DNA from: Gavia stellata
Taxonomy: Eukaryota > Chordata > Aves > Gaviiformes > Gaviidae
DNA length: 64,000 nt
Assembly: GCF_030936135.1 (NCBI RefSeq)
Contig: NC_082610.1
Coordinates: 19,664,428 to 19,728,427, forward strand
Reading direction: 5' to 3'
Positions 23,901 through 38,900 of the stretch are shown one piece after another (the stretch's first letter is position 1; every line of letters starts with the position of its first letter). A program made the position numbers and the translations under genes. The notes under the pieces are model-generated. The model saw only the letters and a list, made by a program, of their open reading frames with translations. It did no database searches and had not been told where the DNA came from.

Positions 23901-26900
23901 TGTTCTGAAAAATCAAATGACTTAAGGCACACAGGAGGGCCATATATATAGTCCAAATTGAAGGTAATACTGGACTCCTCTTAAGATAACAATAACCATT
24001 AAACTTCTTTGTTTCTGCAGTCTGTCTCTGAAGGATTTTCTATTAATGTCACCCTTCAAACCAAGAAGACTAAAACCAGTTTACATGAGAATATTGGAGT
24101 TTATTTTCCTATTGAAATGTTTAGAATATGGATATGAAAATCAGCTTTTGTGAGTCTTTAAATGATGCATATGGAAGGTGATACTTCCAGCTATGACATT
24201 GTCAAACGTTTCTTTTGTAGCTATACAGTAATGTATTGAGAAACAAAAGGATTTTTTATACAGAAAAAAACAGCAGCAAAAATGTTTCCTAGTACAGGCC
24301 TCAGAAATATCCCTTGAAGATTGCATGTCCTACTGTGAAAGCTTCTTTACAAATTCTCAGACCTCATGTGTAATAATACAGTGGCAACTTGAATCTGTTC
24401 AACAGCTGCTTGTTTCAGAACAGTGTTTGGTTCTTCTGTTGATGTAACTCTTTTTACTGAATATGACTGCAAGAGGTCACCTGCTCTGGTCACATGCTAA
24501 CAATGCATTGTTAGATCAATATAAGACTAGGAAACATTTTAGCCCCAAGGAGATCACCAGTTCCAATAAAACTAAGACTGTCTCCAGCAGTTCAGTGTTC
24601 TCAGTCGTGGAAGAGGGTAAACTTCTGATCAGTCTTCCTAATTTTTTTTTCTGCTATGGTCATTTACTACAAACTGTGTTTGGCTCTCTTGCCAGCTGCA
24701 TCTTTTCAATTATTTCTACTGTTACCTGTTTATGTGCTCTTGCCAATATATAGCACCAGTTTTACTGCCTTTCCCTCTAACAACTTATTTATATTTCAGG
24801 GAGTTGGTTCACTTGCTCATTCACCTTTCTGAAGCTCTGCGTGAAGCACAACTTAAAGTCATACTGGTCATCCCTCCTGCAGTTGCAGCAGGGTGAGTAT
24901 TCCTATTTAGACGGCAGGTTCCAGATGAGAAATACTTTCTTGTCTGATATACAATAAATTCAAAGCTTTGTTTATAGCTGTGCAGCTTAAATGAGTAAGA
25001 AATTATTTGAGTTTGATTGGTAGTCCTGTCTCCATATGTGTTACACTGAATAGTCTTAGTAACTACGTGCATTCGTATACACCTCATCTCTTTTGATGTC
25101 AAAACAAGTTGCAGAGGGGCCTCCTCCTATTGTGGCGTTAACCCAAAATGTCTGGTAAGAACTTCCAGAAGAACAAGAGCAGCAACAGTTGTGGAGCTTA
25201 ATGACTTGTTGCCAAGGAGTGAAAAGGGTGTCATAAAGGTAGCATATGAAAGAACTTTCTGATCCTCTGGGCACAATTTCAGCTATGATAGATAATAGTT
25301 ATTCTTTATGTAAGAAAAACAGAGCTACAGGAAGGAATTATGTCTATAATAGGGCTGTGGGTTTTGAAAATTGTTTATTTTGACTTGATAGTTCATATGT
25401 ACAGAAAATGCATTTAGTGAGAGGATAATATTTAGAATTGTTAATGATTCTGTTTATTTGTGCAATGATTTGAATCTGATGGATGTACCAGTTTATATGC
25501 GCTTCTGGCTCAACAGCAGTAAGCAGTTCTTGTCTTTCAGTGTTCATAGCAGAGAGATATTTACTTCCAAAGATTGTATTTGTTGAAAAAACAAAACCCA
25601 TGTGGAAAATGAGAATGTAATTTCATTATATGTGGAAGGAATTTGAATCCGTTTTAAGTTCTTACATTTTTTTGAAAATATTCTATCTTGTCTTTAAGTG
25701 ATATATAGTAAGACTGAAAAAAAACCCCACAGTTTTACTATATCTCTAGTCTTTCTGGAAAGAAAATGGCACTCCAGCATTTCAGTATTTCAGGGAGATT
25801 GTGTCTAGTCCTTCAGGGTTTTGTATGATCAATCAGTGGTTACATCCATGTGAGAGTGAGCGGATAGAACTGAAGACAAGGGTGGAAAGTGACTCAGAAT
25901 ACCAGCAGAGTGATGTGACTTCATTATTTTCATTTCAAATTGAAATGTGGGCTATGACAATGCTATACAGCTTTATTAGCAAGAGTTTTGCCAGTATCCG
26001 CCTGCCATTTGGCAACGTTTGTTCACGTTTGAATGCCCTTCCAGGTCAGAAGATGCATGGTATCCTTGCATCGTGAGCATAGCTATCTGTTGTGCTACCT
26101 TGTGGAAAAGTGTTTATGGTCTACAATAGTGCTACAAGGATATACAAGGAATGCATTGTGCCTTATGCATCGTGCCTTTCAGAGAATTGTCATAATAAGG
26201 GTTATTTTATCGCAAAAACTACCAGGTTCTGAACCTCTGTATTCCACTCTCCCCTTTCCTGGCTTCTCAAAAGTAACGACTGTCCCTGTTACACTGTGGA
26301 TAGGCCAAATGTTAAAGTTATGTATAAGTCATGGGTGATGGTCTTTTTGTCAGAGTGAGAAGCTGCAAATCCCTATTAGTTATTTTTAAGAGGTTTGGTG
26401 AGGGCTCTTGCTCTTGTCATATGGGACTGCAGAATAATGAAGCATAACCTGTTGTGGAGGATTATGTACACAAAACAGTCTTCATAAAGTAATTGAGTAT
26501 GTTGCAGTGGATTCTGCTAACTGCAGAATAGGTGGCAGGTGAGACACACGTGCTAATCCTATGTTGTGCTTATTCCTTATCTCTGAATTTTACCTAATGG
26601 AATAGGTACCTCCTCCTGGTTATGCAGGTATTTTTGGCTTACTGGCCTTGACTTGCTGATAATGGTAGCTGGGGAAGACTCATAATATTTGCATAGGAAA
26701 TAGATTATTTTTTTCCAAGTTTCCTTTTTTCCTTCAAGCTGTTCAGCAACCTTATGCCTGCACATGAAAATTTAGTAATGTAAGTCAATCTGAAATAGAG
26801 AGCCATTATTAGGTATTTTTCAGATGAGAGTTAGTAGACAACTAAAGAAAAATATGGCAATGTCTTATTTTTCTCACCTTGGGCTCTGTAACAGTATGGA

Positions 26901-29900
26901 CAGGCTCACAGCCACTGAAGTTTATGACAGTTTAACAGCACAGGTTCAGGATGGTGTTGTACAACCTCCTAAATTTCTTGTAAGCTGTCACAATCTTTCA
27001 GCGTACATTCATTTTTCAAGGTGCCAAAAAGGCTGAGAAAATGGAATGCCTGAGCAGGCTTGTAAACGTCTTTTCTGTGGCTGGACTTTTCTCTGCAATG
27101 GTCTCAAGTTTTTATTGAGTTTTGTGGGTAGATCCGATAGCACGAGGAGGAAACAAAGCATTTCTGCCCACAGGTATCTGTGCAGAGCTTAAATGCTGCC
27201 TGCTGGAAAGATTCAGGGACCCTGTAGTAGGTGACTGAAAAGTTCTCTGTGCTGAGATCAGTTAGCATCTGCACCATAACTGTGACGTCACCTATTCTGT
27301 AGGTTAGTGATGTACCCCTGTCCAAACCAATTCCTGAATATGGGGTATGTACTTTCTACCGTCTTAAGACTGTAAGCCGAGAATAATACCTACCTGTAAT
27401 TTTGTTCTTCAATAGCTGCATGAAATCTGATTGCAGTTTATTTTCTGTAGAACTATGTACTTCAGGATGGTTTTTGTTGCTTTATATTTTCTTCTATTGC
27501 ACAGTATAACCATTTTATATCCTTGAAACGAAGAGGCTAGTTTAAGGCAAAAATCCCTTTGCTTCTGTGTGTGGCTGGTCATCAGATTTTGATAGGGAGA
27601 GAGTGTTGAAGACTATGGCAAAAGCATACAAAATAAATTCCATGTAAATTGGTGAAGTAGACAGTCCTGTAAAATAATAGCTGTGCAGAGCCCTTTTCTT
27701 GAGGGACTGAAGGGCTTTGACAGCCTAGCTGCATTTTGAGGAGATTCCTCCCTATCAGTCAAGGCCCTCTGTTTCTACCTCAGTTCTGGTGTTTTTTGCA
27801 TAATGTTTTGTGAGACACTTTATTTGTAGACCAGTTCCAGTTTCTAGTGCATTATGGCATTAAGAGAGTAGATCCAAGTCTCAGGACAACACTAGACTTA
27901 TGCTGTTGTTTCTTTTTCTCTAGACGTGGTGTGGCTTGTTCCCTTTTCCTCCCTGTGCTCTGTATTTTCCGTGGTCTTCCCATGTTAGAATACACACCCT
28001 ATAATCCCGAGGCAGTTTGATATACTGATATACTGATATACTCCAAATCTTGTACTGTGCAAAAAGGAATGCATTATATAAATGGGGTCAAGAATTTATT
28101 GTTCGTCCACTTCATGTTTTAATGGTCTGATAGTCCAAATTATCTAGTTAATACAGAAAAACCTCATTAACATTACAGCTAGAATTGTTACGCAGAGCCT
28201 TCTTACTTTCTACCCCTTTTCTATGGTGGTGTGCTCCCTCTTCCTCTGTTCCTGTGGGTCCTGAGGTTGACAATCAGTATTCCTTGAGCAGAAAGAGGAG
28301 TCATCAGCATGGTGAGGTCTTTCTCAGGAGCAATGTGATATTCGCGCTGGAGGTTTCTTCTCTGTCAGCCTTGGGTTTCACTGGGGCTATTTCACATGTT
28401 TTCTTATCACAATCTGCTTCCTCTTCACTGGCTCTCAGCTGAAGTTTGTGCAAACTCTTCAGGATGGTCAGACCTTTTCTGTATGTGGTATTCCCAGAGC
28501 TGGAGGCAGTAGTCACTTGACCACCAGACAATTATTTGAAAGAAAGTTCAGGCCTTAATCAGCACTGTTTCTCAGGATGAGGCATCACGTGTTGCAAGTA
28601 ATCAGAGCTACAGGGCAGGTATGTTGTTCCTTACTGTCACGGATGTCTTTGTGTTGCTGTTGAAAGCCACTTTTGTGGCTGGTAGTACTTGAGTCTTAGC
28701 TTTCTCTGTCAAGAGAAGGTTGAGAGTCATTCAGATTTGCTTCAGAATAGAAATGCTTAGGAGCATCTTCTGATGCATGGATGGCTTTGGTAAAACTTTC
28801 TACTATAGGGAAGGTTCCAGGAACTGAACTACGCTTTTGGCTATTGCCCTCTGAAATGCTAGCATGGCTTCCAGTAAGCCAAAGTGTTACATGCCTTGTT
28901 GTATTAACTCATTGCACCACAGAGCAATAACTGCAATACTTCTTTAAAAATAAAGACATGGAAACTAAGTCCCTAAAAATGTATTCCTGGCTCATGAGAT
29001 AACCTTTGCAACATTCACAGACCGTTAATACTCTCATTTCTTGCAGATTTCTCTGGAAAATTGTGGGCTGGTATGCCTTTGCATCACATGGATGTTCAAG
29101 GGCGATAACAAATACTTTGAGATTCTTGTTAAGTCAAATAAATGTAATGAGAAATTACTATGTCTTCTCTTCTGTCTGTCACTTATTCCAATCTTTCATG
29201 CTGCCCTCTTATGATCTACATTTCATCCCAATTGATAGTTCCTTTTAAAAGCAATTTTCTGTTGCCATTAATTGTAGTCTATTACAGATAAAGCAAAGGA
29301 GAACACTTAAAGACATTTTTCTAAAATGCTTTACCAGTCACTTCATCACACAGATGCTTTTAAAAATGCTAATGCATGCTCTGGTAGAATTTAAGTAATT
29401 GCTGTAAACAGTATTCACATTAAAGTGCATTTGCTCCTTTTGGTGGTGGGGAGAAAGTGGAGAATAGTACAGACCTTAAGATTCCTGTTCATCATGATGC
29501 CTATTGACATTACCAGATTCAGTCTCATAGTCAGAGGGACCTAAATCTGTTTTGTTTATATACAGTCCCATGGGGCTCTACAGTCCAGTTTTCCTAAATC
29601 CTGAAACAAGAGTTGAAGCCACTATAAGCCCTCTGGATTCTTAAACACATTTTGTCTTGACCAGAATTTGCTTTCTTGACCAGAATTTGGTTTGTTATGG
29701 CAACTGTATCTTTCAGAACTGTTTTGCAGTTGAACACCACGCTGAGGTTTGGACCTTGTGTTGTCATTGCCCCTCCTTCTGCTGTCCTGCATATTGACAG
29801 GATAGTGGGGTCACAGTTCCAAAACCTTTCTGAACTGGGATTTAGTGACGCCCTATTAGAGCTGGGAAGAGCTGTCTATCTGAAGTGCAATTTTTAACCT

Positions 29901-32900
29901 GAAGTATGTATTACATGCCTGTCCCAAAATGGCCTTATCTGTAGAGGAGTAGTGAAGTATTCCTGTATTCTAGCTGTGGGAAGTAACACCCGTAGTTTAT
30001 ATGAAAGAATCTGAAAGTCTCATTCCTCTAAATGAACTGTTTTGTTTCTTTATGCATTCCTAAAGTTTCTGGGATTTATTCATAAACCTTTATTGCCCAG
30101 AATACATTAGTCACATTCTTTTCAATTAATACTGTTATATAAGCCACCTGTCTGTGTCTTCCACGTATGTCTTCCTTTTGCATTAACTAGAAAAAACACT
30201 TTAACTTCTTGAGTAAATAGGTAGCTGAAAGTATATTTATCAGTTACAGCAATGTCCTAAAATGCTCACAGTGTCCGTGCATGCTTTAAAGCTTTGAGGT
30301 ACGTTGCATTTGATGATATCAATAAGCAGAATCTTGAAATTTTCTTTGTGCCTTACTTGACTTTTTAGATAGTAGCTGTACTTGCAAATTTTTTATTTAT
30401 AGGGTAACAAGGCTTCAACTGAAAAGTGCTTCCCATTGTGTATTAAACATCTTGTGTCTTGAAACTCACTTTGGATTTTAACACTTGCACATGGTTGAAA
30501 GTGTGCTTTAATGCACCTTATATTCTTTATTTGTTGGAATCACTGTAGACTGTTAATCAAAAATACAGCAAAAGGCATAGAAATAAGTACCATCAAGAAT
30601 GAAATAGTATCTTAGAGTTCAGCATCTGGCAAAAGACTGATAAAGGAGACATGAGCTCTAAGTGGAATACCCTAACCAGCTGGGATCATAAGAGCTGAAA
30701 CATTGTTCCTTTTGTGTTCTACCCTGATTAAAATTTAAGAAAAGAGCATAGTTAAATGTAAGCAGTTTATTTTGGACTTTGTAATTTAGACTCCTTTGAT
30801 ATACATTAAGATCAAAGCAGTCTGGCAGCAAATGCTGTCTGAAAGGAGACACTTTTAAGAGCTAAAAATACTGGTTTACTTAGGGAAAAACAGTCTGGAA
30901 AATGCAGCATTGCACATGAGATCAAGTGCATGATGCAGGAAGGAAACATATTGGGTCATCTGTTTAACTTCTCAAATTCAGCTTTTGCAAACAAAAGCTG
31001 AGTGAGACTGATCCTCTAGCTGAAGCTTGCTTTTATAACTAAAGGATCTGGTGAAGCCTTTAGTTTTTGGTTTGCTTGTGAGATGTTCTGGGCTAAAAGA
31101 AAACTTCACTTGAAAAATAATTTTATTTTTTTTTTAAATCCAGACATTTTATGTATTCCCTTACAGCATTTTTTATGTATCTGTTTATAGTGTCGTCCAG
31201 AGACAGTTGCACTGGCATAATCAAGGGGTGGGAACGTGTGTGGAGGCTGATCGGGAGGCAGGAATCTCTCTAGCAAGCTTTGCTGTCGCAGAGAATGCAT
31301 GTGGAGCTACCATGGTGGCAAACACAGATTGAGATAGTTAGTATTTCCATCCACCTGATGTCCAGGAATTGCATGATTTTTCTGCAAACGTAAGTGATTT
31401 GGAAGAGAGAGGAACAGCAGGAGCCAAAGCTATGCTCTAAAAAGTGTGTGTGTTATGCTCTGACTCTCCTCTGGGATGGGAGACTTGTGGTTGCATGTGT
31501 CTGACGAGAGGTGCTAGGATTGCTGTGTTATGTAAATGGTTGCTAGAACAGATGGTTTGCTGAAGAATTGAGCCTGTCTTTCAACAGATTGTCTCAAAAT
31601 GTTAACTGCTTTTAAACATGCATGGATATGGATGCATGTATAAACTAGATGAGTACCATTTCTAAAAGAGCAATGGGTAGCCAGGCCATCACCATTGGTG
31701 ATGGTGGATAACTGTTTGTGCTGACTAATCCTGGGCTTGATTAAATTCCTAGCTTAAATATGTGCACTTCAGTGATTATTGTGCTACAGAAATGACACTG
31801 GTGAAAGCTGTGTGGATGTTTTTATACTGATATCACGAGCCTCTTTCTGAATAGGATAGCTGTGCCAGAGTGAACTACCTTTATGCCTAAATGTGCTGTT
31901 GGGGAAAAAAAAAAAAAAAAAGAGGGCAAATGGGACTTGAAATTTGTTTGCATCTGTTCTTTAAGTCTGTAAATCACAGGGATTGAATTGGTAATTTTAT
32001 TTGTTTCTCTATACTTACATGCTTTATAATATGTGAGGGGTGCTTTTTTCAAAGACAAAAAGTGAAGCTTTGAATTTGAAGAGTAACTCTTTCCTGTCTG
32101 CAAGTAAATTGAATTTAATCTGACTAGATTATTACATATTTTGTCCAGGTTCAGCAATGATTTTATTCATGGTGTTTCCCAGTTACTGTGAAGTAAACAA
32201 TGAGTAAAGAAAATTCTTAAGTTTAGTTAGAGCTATCATCGGAAAGAGCATCAGTAATACTCCTGTTCCCTGCTGTCCTGAGAAGGAGCAAGGGCAGACG
32301 AAAAGCTCTCAGGAGCTGTGGATACGATGTTGCCTTCACAGGGATTCTGAATCTAGCCATGGTTGCGTAACCATGGCCTTTCTGGCATTTGTAGTTTATT
32401 ACAGACATTAGACATATGGTGTAACTGTATTAAGAATCAGCTATCACCATCCTTGTGAAGTTCTCAAAAATACTGCTACTAGTAAGTTGCATACAGTTTA
32501 GCTAGGATAAATTGTTATCTCCTGGGCAGTTTCTGATAGTATCTATCAAAGTAGTATTTAAATTAAAACCAAGCATGTTTGTCTTTGATAAAAGGTGCAC
32601 TTAACCTCACAGTTTCACATCTGGTGGAAGGACTGGGAAGCATTAGTGGAAATATGAAATATGGTTCCTTGTCTCTAAAACAAAAGCTCTCAGTATGAAT
32701 TTGATGTAGATGCCAGCTTTCTTAAAATAGTACATTCTGCAGATGTGCAACTGTTGGACTGGGATGACGTTTCAGGTGGGACCTATCAGCAAACCTTGTA
32801 TGGAATAAACAAACTGAAGTCTGTTAATGTTTCAGTATGGGTCGTATTTTCTAGATCTTGGATTGTTCTTCTCTGGAGTCTCTCTAACTCTCCTACATCT

Positions 32901-35900
32901 TCCTTAATACATAGTTCCCTGAACCATGTATTTTAAGCCATGGCCCTTAGATTTTCCAGGAAGAAACATGTGTCCATATGGTATAGAGCAGAATGTATAG
33001 GAGAGACAGATCAACTGTGTGGCACATGCCTAGCAAGTCTAGTATATTCTGGTTACATTAGACCTGTTGTATATGCAGTGTAGAAATCAATCTTTGCCGG
33101 TCCTCTGCAGAGGCTGCTGGACCTCTGTAAAATCTGGGCCAAAGAATTGGTAGGGCAATATATCTCATGAAAGTGGCCAAAAGCATTTTCCTAAAGCAGT
33201 AAGGCTGGTGGATTGTTTTTAAGTTTGTGAAAGATACCAGGTTGGTAAGTAAACATTTAACAGCACATGATCAGATCTTGAAGTTATTCCAGGAATAGTA
33301 AAAATTACCTGGGATTAATGCCATGGGATTAAGTAAAGATGGATATAAAATACTGTTTTAAGGACGGAGAAGTAAAACATGGAAATGCATGGAAACTTTC
33401 TGGGCAGACCTGTGTTGGAAGATCAGACAACTTCAAAATGCTGAGGCAAGAGTGCTGTGAGATGTAGGGAAAGGGACACTTTCCATTTTGAGACGATTGG
33501 CAGGGTGCTTTCAGGGTGACAAAAGGTAATTATTCTGCTCTCAGCGCTAGGCAAGTCTAATGGAAAACTGAGTCTGGGGTACTATATTTATAAGAGGATG
33601 TAGAAAAATGAAGAGTATTTAGAGGAAAGCAAGAAAAATAGCTGGAAGTACAGATAATGTCTCCTTTGAGGAAAGTTTGAAGAACTGTATTTAGTATATT
33701 AAAAAGAGGAAGAAAGTGTCAGGAGACATAATAAGTCTTCAGACGTATCAACAGGGGCTGTGTAAGTGACAGTGATACATTGGTCTACATCAGCTTGGAA
33801 GAAGAGGATGAAAATACTCTTAGTTCATGATAAAGAATTCTTGGGTTGAACACTATAAAAAGAATAACGTTGGATGGCAAAACCCTGTGGAAACACCTAG
33901 GAAAATTTTGTAATCTTCATATGCATTTTGAACTTGATGATACACACCTAGGTAGCAGGTGAGGCACAGCTGTGCGAGGAGAAAAGGGAGAGCAGCACCT
34001 TTATAAATTTCTTTGGGTGGCAGAATTAATGCTGCATAAATGCCCGCTCGGCAGAAGAGCGTAAGGAAGCAGAGCTGAGCCAGTGGGAGAAAGGAGAAAA
34101 AGAGTATGCTCTGTTGTGAAACTTTCTTCCTCTGTACTAGGAACAAAGCAGACATACACAAATACACCTTCCCCCTGTTTCTCTTGAAGAATTGTGGGCA
34201 GCTCCTTGTGCAAGGGATACACCTAGGACTCAAACTAGCCTTATTCTTTTTTTAATAGATACTTTGGAAGGCTTTCTTTGTTAAGCCTTCCTACTAAAAT
34301 TTTAGGTAAGCTAGAAATCTAGAGAAGTTTTTCTTGCAGTTGTGATTAAAAAAGAGTGGGTGGAGCAGACACAGCGAAGGAATGGAGAGAGCTGAACATA
34401 CCTAAGTCAGGTTTTGGCATTCTATTATTAAATTGAGATTTTATAGGCTTGCTTTTAGCCTCAGTGAATTAAAATGACAGGTAAACATTTCCAGAATAAT
34501 GTCTAAAACACTGAAGAGGCCCATACTGTTGAATTTATAACCTTATGTGAACTTTTGTGAGTTGTCTAAAATTGACAAAACATGCCTATTACAAAACATT
34601 TTTCTGTCAGGTACTGTGCTGGCTGTTTTCTCCTTGCTCTGAAAAGTTTGCCACATCTGTATGTGAAGCAGAACATCTCAAAGTGTGTTTTTACTTCCCA
34701 TCCATTCTCACCTAAATGCAGTAATGTCCCAACCATCATTTTTAACTGCTGCTTCTTACTGTGGCTGATCTCTTGTTTGAATGGGGAAAAAAAGTTGAAA
34801 ATCATAGCACTTCTGACATTTCAAACAGTCTGAAGTCTTAAGATTTGGTAACTGATTTGCATTGTGCTGAGGTTAAGTGTTCTTGACACTAAATTTTTTT
34901 TAAAAGCAATGAGAAGTTGCTGGCAGAGGATATTTTTGGCTTATGTTACGCATTATGAGACAAGGGACTTTGAGAAAAACTGAAAATATCTCAAGAGCCA
35001 TTACCGTGTCACTGTTTCTAGGGTGGGGAGATTACAAAGCCTTGACAGTGTCTTACTGTGATTCAGAAGTTTTTCTCTTTTCAGCCTCAAAATATTTTTG
35101 ATTTAAGCCATTAAACAGAATGCATTTTATGTTCAAATGGTGCATAGTACTGTTTTGAAAATATTCATTATAATACTCATTGGTCTAGGAACTGGATCTG
35201 TTGACATTCCTGAACAAGGTCAGGAGGAATGCTGGCTTTACTTTAGTTTTGTAGTAGTGGGGGTGGAGGGTAGACAAGACTGATTCTAAATTCCTGTATT
35301 TTTGTCATGAAAAGGCTAGCTGTCTTCTTTGGTAGCTTTGAAATGGCATTCTTTCATTGAACAGTAAGGTTTGCTATGGTGAGCTGTGAATAGATGGAGT
35401 TAACCTAGCTTCTTCTAGGAGATTCCTGGGGGAAAAAAAAAGAGGCAGTTAACACAGATTCCTATTTAGTGTCATGCTCTTTAGGCAGAATTATTCCAAG
35501 ATTGCTAGTAATCTGGACAAATATTTAGTCTTTTCTAAAAACATGTAGCTGAAATCCTTCCAGGACTGTATGGGGGCTGTAAAGGTTAAAGCATACTAAT
35601 CCTTTCTTTGGGAAGGAAGAAATTTTATTTCCAGGAAAACAAGATGTTATCTTGTTAAAAACAGTTCTTTTGGTGGAGTAGAAAGTGAAGAGAAAACTTT
35701 TCTGGAGAAATTTGGAAGCTTTTTGTAGTGCCTCTGCTGTTTATGAAGAGATATTTATGTAACAGGGTTTTCCTCCTTCAGACTGTTCAGAATAGGTGGG
35801 TGTTTCTTTGTGTTTTCTGCTTGTGAGAATCGGCTGTCTATTAGACCTCACTATAAGTTTTATGGATTAAGATCCACCTTTGTATTAGGGGGAATCCTAG

Positions 35901-38900
35901 AATTGTTCTGTATGCTGTCAGCAAGGTATGTAAAAATGGATTTAGGGGACGGACACCCCCAGCATTTTGAAGTGATTATCTTTTTAAAATGTGCTTGCTA
36001 AAGTTCAAGTTATTACTACCTTTGTTCTGCTAAACTTAGTATACTCTCTTAAGATAAATACAAGAAGAAAATGGTCAAACAATATACATTTGCTCTCTGA
36101 ACTTTAAAAGAAAGCCAGACAACTGAATTAATGAAAGTCACTTGTTAAGCAGCTGGAACCAGGGATGGCTGAAAGCAGGATTTCCAAAACATCCTGGAAA
36201 CCAAAAGTTTTTACATTCAGGTTCTTCAGCCTACTCCACTGTTTTAACACCTGTTTGTTGTTTATAGAGTTTGCAAAAATACTTCTCTGCTACGCGGTAG
36301 TCTTGCTCACAACTTGTTGTTTGCCCATGAAACACGTGCAGTTAAATCTGTAGTTGCGCATGTCTTTCATTTTTCACTTTTTTAGATTCTGGGCTTTGAA
36401 AAGAGCATATTAAAGCTACTGCAGTCTTGGCAAGTAATCCGTATCAAATTTGTTTGTCTTTATTGGCTTCTTGAGATGCACAGCAGTAGTGCAGCAGCTT
36501 TCATTTGAAAGCCGCAGGAACCCAACCACTTTTCTCTCTTCAAATATTTGAACATAATGTATGCCCCTCATTCAAAATACGGCAAGTATCCCTAACTTCA
36601 GATGTTCATATGTGCATATGTAAGAGTAAAAAAAATAAAAATTTACAGCCTCTCTCCCTGTTAGCTAAAGTTTCTCTAGGTATGTACTGTCAGTATCTTT
36701 CACCTCTAAACTTCCACTTCTCCAAAATTAAGATTTTAGCTACTCAGTTTATTCTTGCCACAAAAACATTGTGAGCATGAGGGACTGTCTTTAAGTAGCT
36801 TCAGCTCTTTCTTTCCAGAACTGCTGTGCAATGAAAATTAGCAGAATCTATGCAGTCTTCATTACTGCTGTCCAGTAGCAGCGGATATCAGCTTAGTTTT
36901 GCTACCCTGCCTCTTGGGAAAGATTGGCAGCAGGGCAGACAACTTGTCCCTCCTTTTACTTTGTACTGTCATGCTCTTTTCCTCATTTCCTATAAATATA
37001 CATACATACTTGGCTGAAAGGTAAGAAGAGCACATGATGGAAGATTGCTTGTTGACATCATAGTTGCCCAGCTCAATGGATGCCGCAATTGATCAGTGGT
37101 TTGCGTATCTGGTAAAGGAAACAGGTGTTTTAGTCTTTTAGAAGTTGATTATGAGTGGATACTTGTAATTATTAAGGTAATCTGTGTTTTTCACTTGGAG
37201 TCTGTCATCTTTAGAATTTGCTGCAGATTCAATTGCCTTGCCATAACTTTGGGTATACAGAATGATACATTTGTGGGTTCACTATTCCAGTATATGTGCG
37301 TTGTTTGCCTTAGAAGTATTTCTAGCAAGTAGTAATTCTGATGCAGAATATACAAGTAAACAGTAGGGTAATTTTTATGATAATGGATGGTAAACAAATT
37401 CAATTAAATTATAAACAGCTTCTAAGATGTCTCTGTTTTGGAGTGAAATGGGACCCGTCTCTTACTTTTAACATCATTCTGAGGCAGGGCTATGTGGGCC
37501 AGAATGTAAAGCCTTGAAATTTTGGTAGGTAAATAGTGCCAGGGATCAAAACAGCAGGAAACCTATTGCTCATTTCAGATGGAGTTTTAAATTATCAAAT
37601 TATGTCAAATAACAGCATACTAGAAAAACAGCTTTGTAGAGTAGTGTTTATTAAGTAGGATTCTGTTTTACCAATACCTACACTTAACGTTATGAAAGGT
37701 TAACATGTTTGTGAGAAACCTGGCCATAATAATTGTATTTTGTTGGAATCAATGATACTCTTCCTGCACTTCTCTGATCTTTCTACATGTCTGGTTACCT
37801 TTCTTACTTTTCCTTGCAATTTGACAAATGAGGTCACATAAAAGCAAGCAATTCTAAAAATAATCAGTGTGTATTCATTGTAGAGTTATGCTCTCCCATG
37901 CTTGCTGTTGCTAATAAAGAAATTTGACGCTGGAAGAGAATCTCTTTGGGTAAGCAATGTACAGAAAATGGGACTTGGGAAGGAAAATCTGAAAACTATA
38001 ACTATGCACAGTCTCCTGTTTGTTGTGCCTCCTTGATAATAACACATTGCCCTCCATTGTTCCCATAGTCGTCAGTCATCCTGTGAGTATCCTAAAAAAA
38101 AGGCACTGTCAGGAATATGGAGGGTACAGTTACATATCAAGAGATTCTGAAATCAGGCTCTGTGCATAAAATGCAGCACTCAAGAAGGCAGAGAAATGTC
38201 TCGTAAGTGGGCTGTCTAGGCTAGCTGACTGCCATAACAGTTTTTATTGCATATTAGAGAACCTGTAAAATATGTGTGGCTTGGATCACAAGATACAGTT
38301 TGAGATAAGAGTTTATGTTGAGGGGAGCAGAAAGCTGGGTAGGAAATGACTGCCAACTGCTTCTGAGTAACAGTTATTGGAGAAAGTTTAATAACCTCTT
38401 CTAATTATAGCAATACTATTGAATCATAGTCAGAGTCATGCTGTTGGACTCAGGGGTTTTGTTTCTTCCCTGTTTAAAGGCTCAAAGTACAGGTCTGTCA
38501 GTGGCATCTCTTTTTAAACTGAATTCTGTTAGCTACAGTAAGTCTGGATGCTTGTTAACAGCTCTAAACTACATCTGTTACTCTCACCGATGACTTCCCT
38601 GCTTTTGCTGCTGTCTGTTGGGCTGCCAGCTCAGTACAGCATGGCTCTGACTGCAGCCATGAAAGGTTCAATGCATTTTGTATAGATTCAGAAAGGATTT
38701 GAGGGGAACAGATCTATTCTCAGAAGTGGCTTTTTAAAGACTATGCCTTACTATATAAAATTAATGCATCCAAGGTCTGACTGCACTGACACGTGCTGAA
38801 GCAGGTGTACACACCAGTTTTTGAATTCCCACTAGGGAGAATCATTAAAATAATCTGTAGGTCAACTAGCAATGGTCAAAGAGAAGAGAAAGTGGAACGT

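Noticed and set aside
28440..28560. Possible CR1-like 3' segment (CCCAGAGCTGGAGGCAGTAGTC)
   Set aside because: Only one short block resembles CR1; neighbouring blocks are missing.
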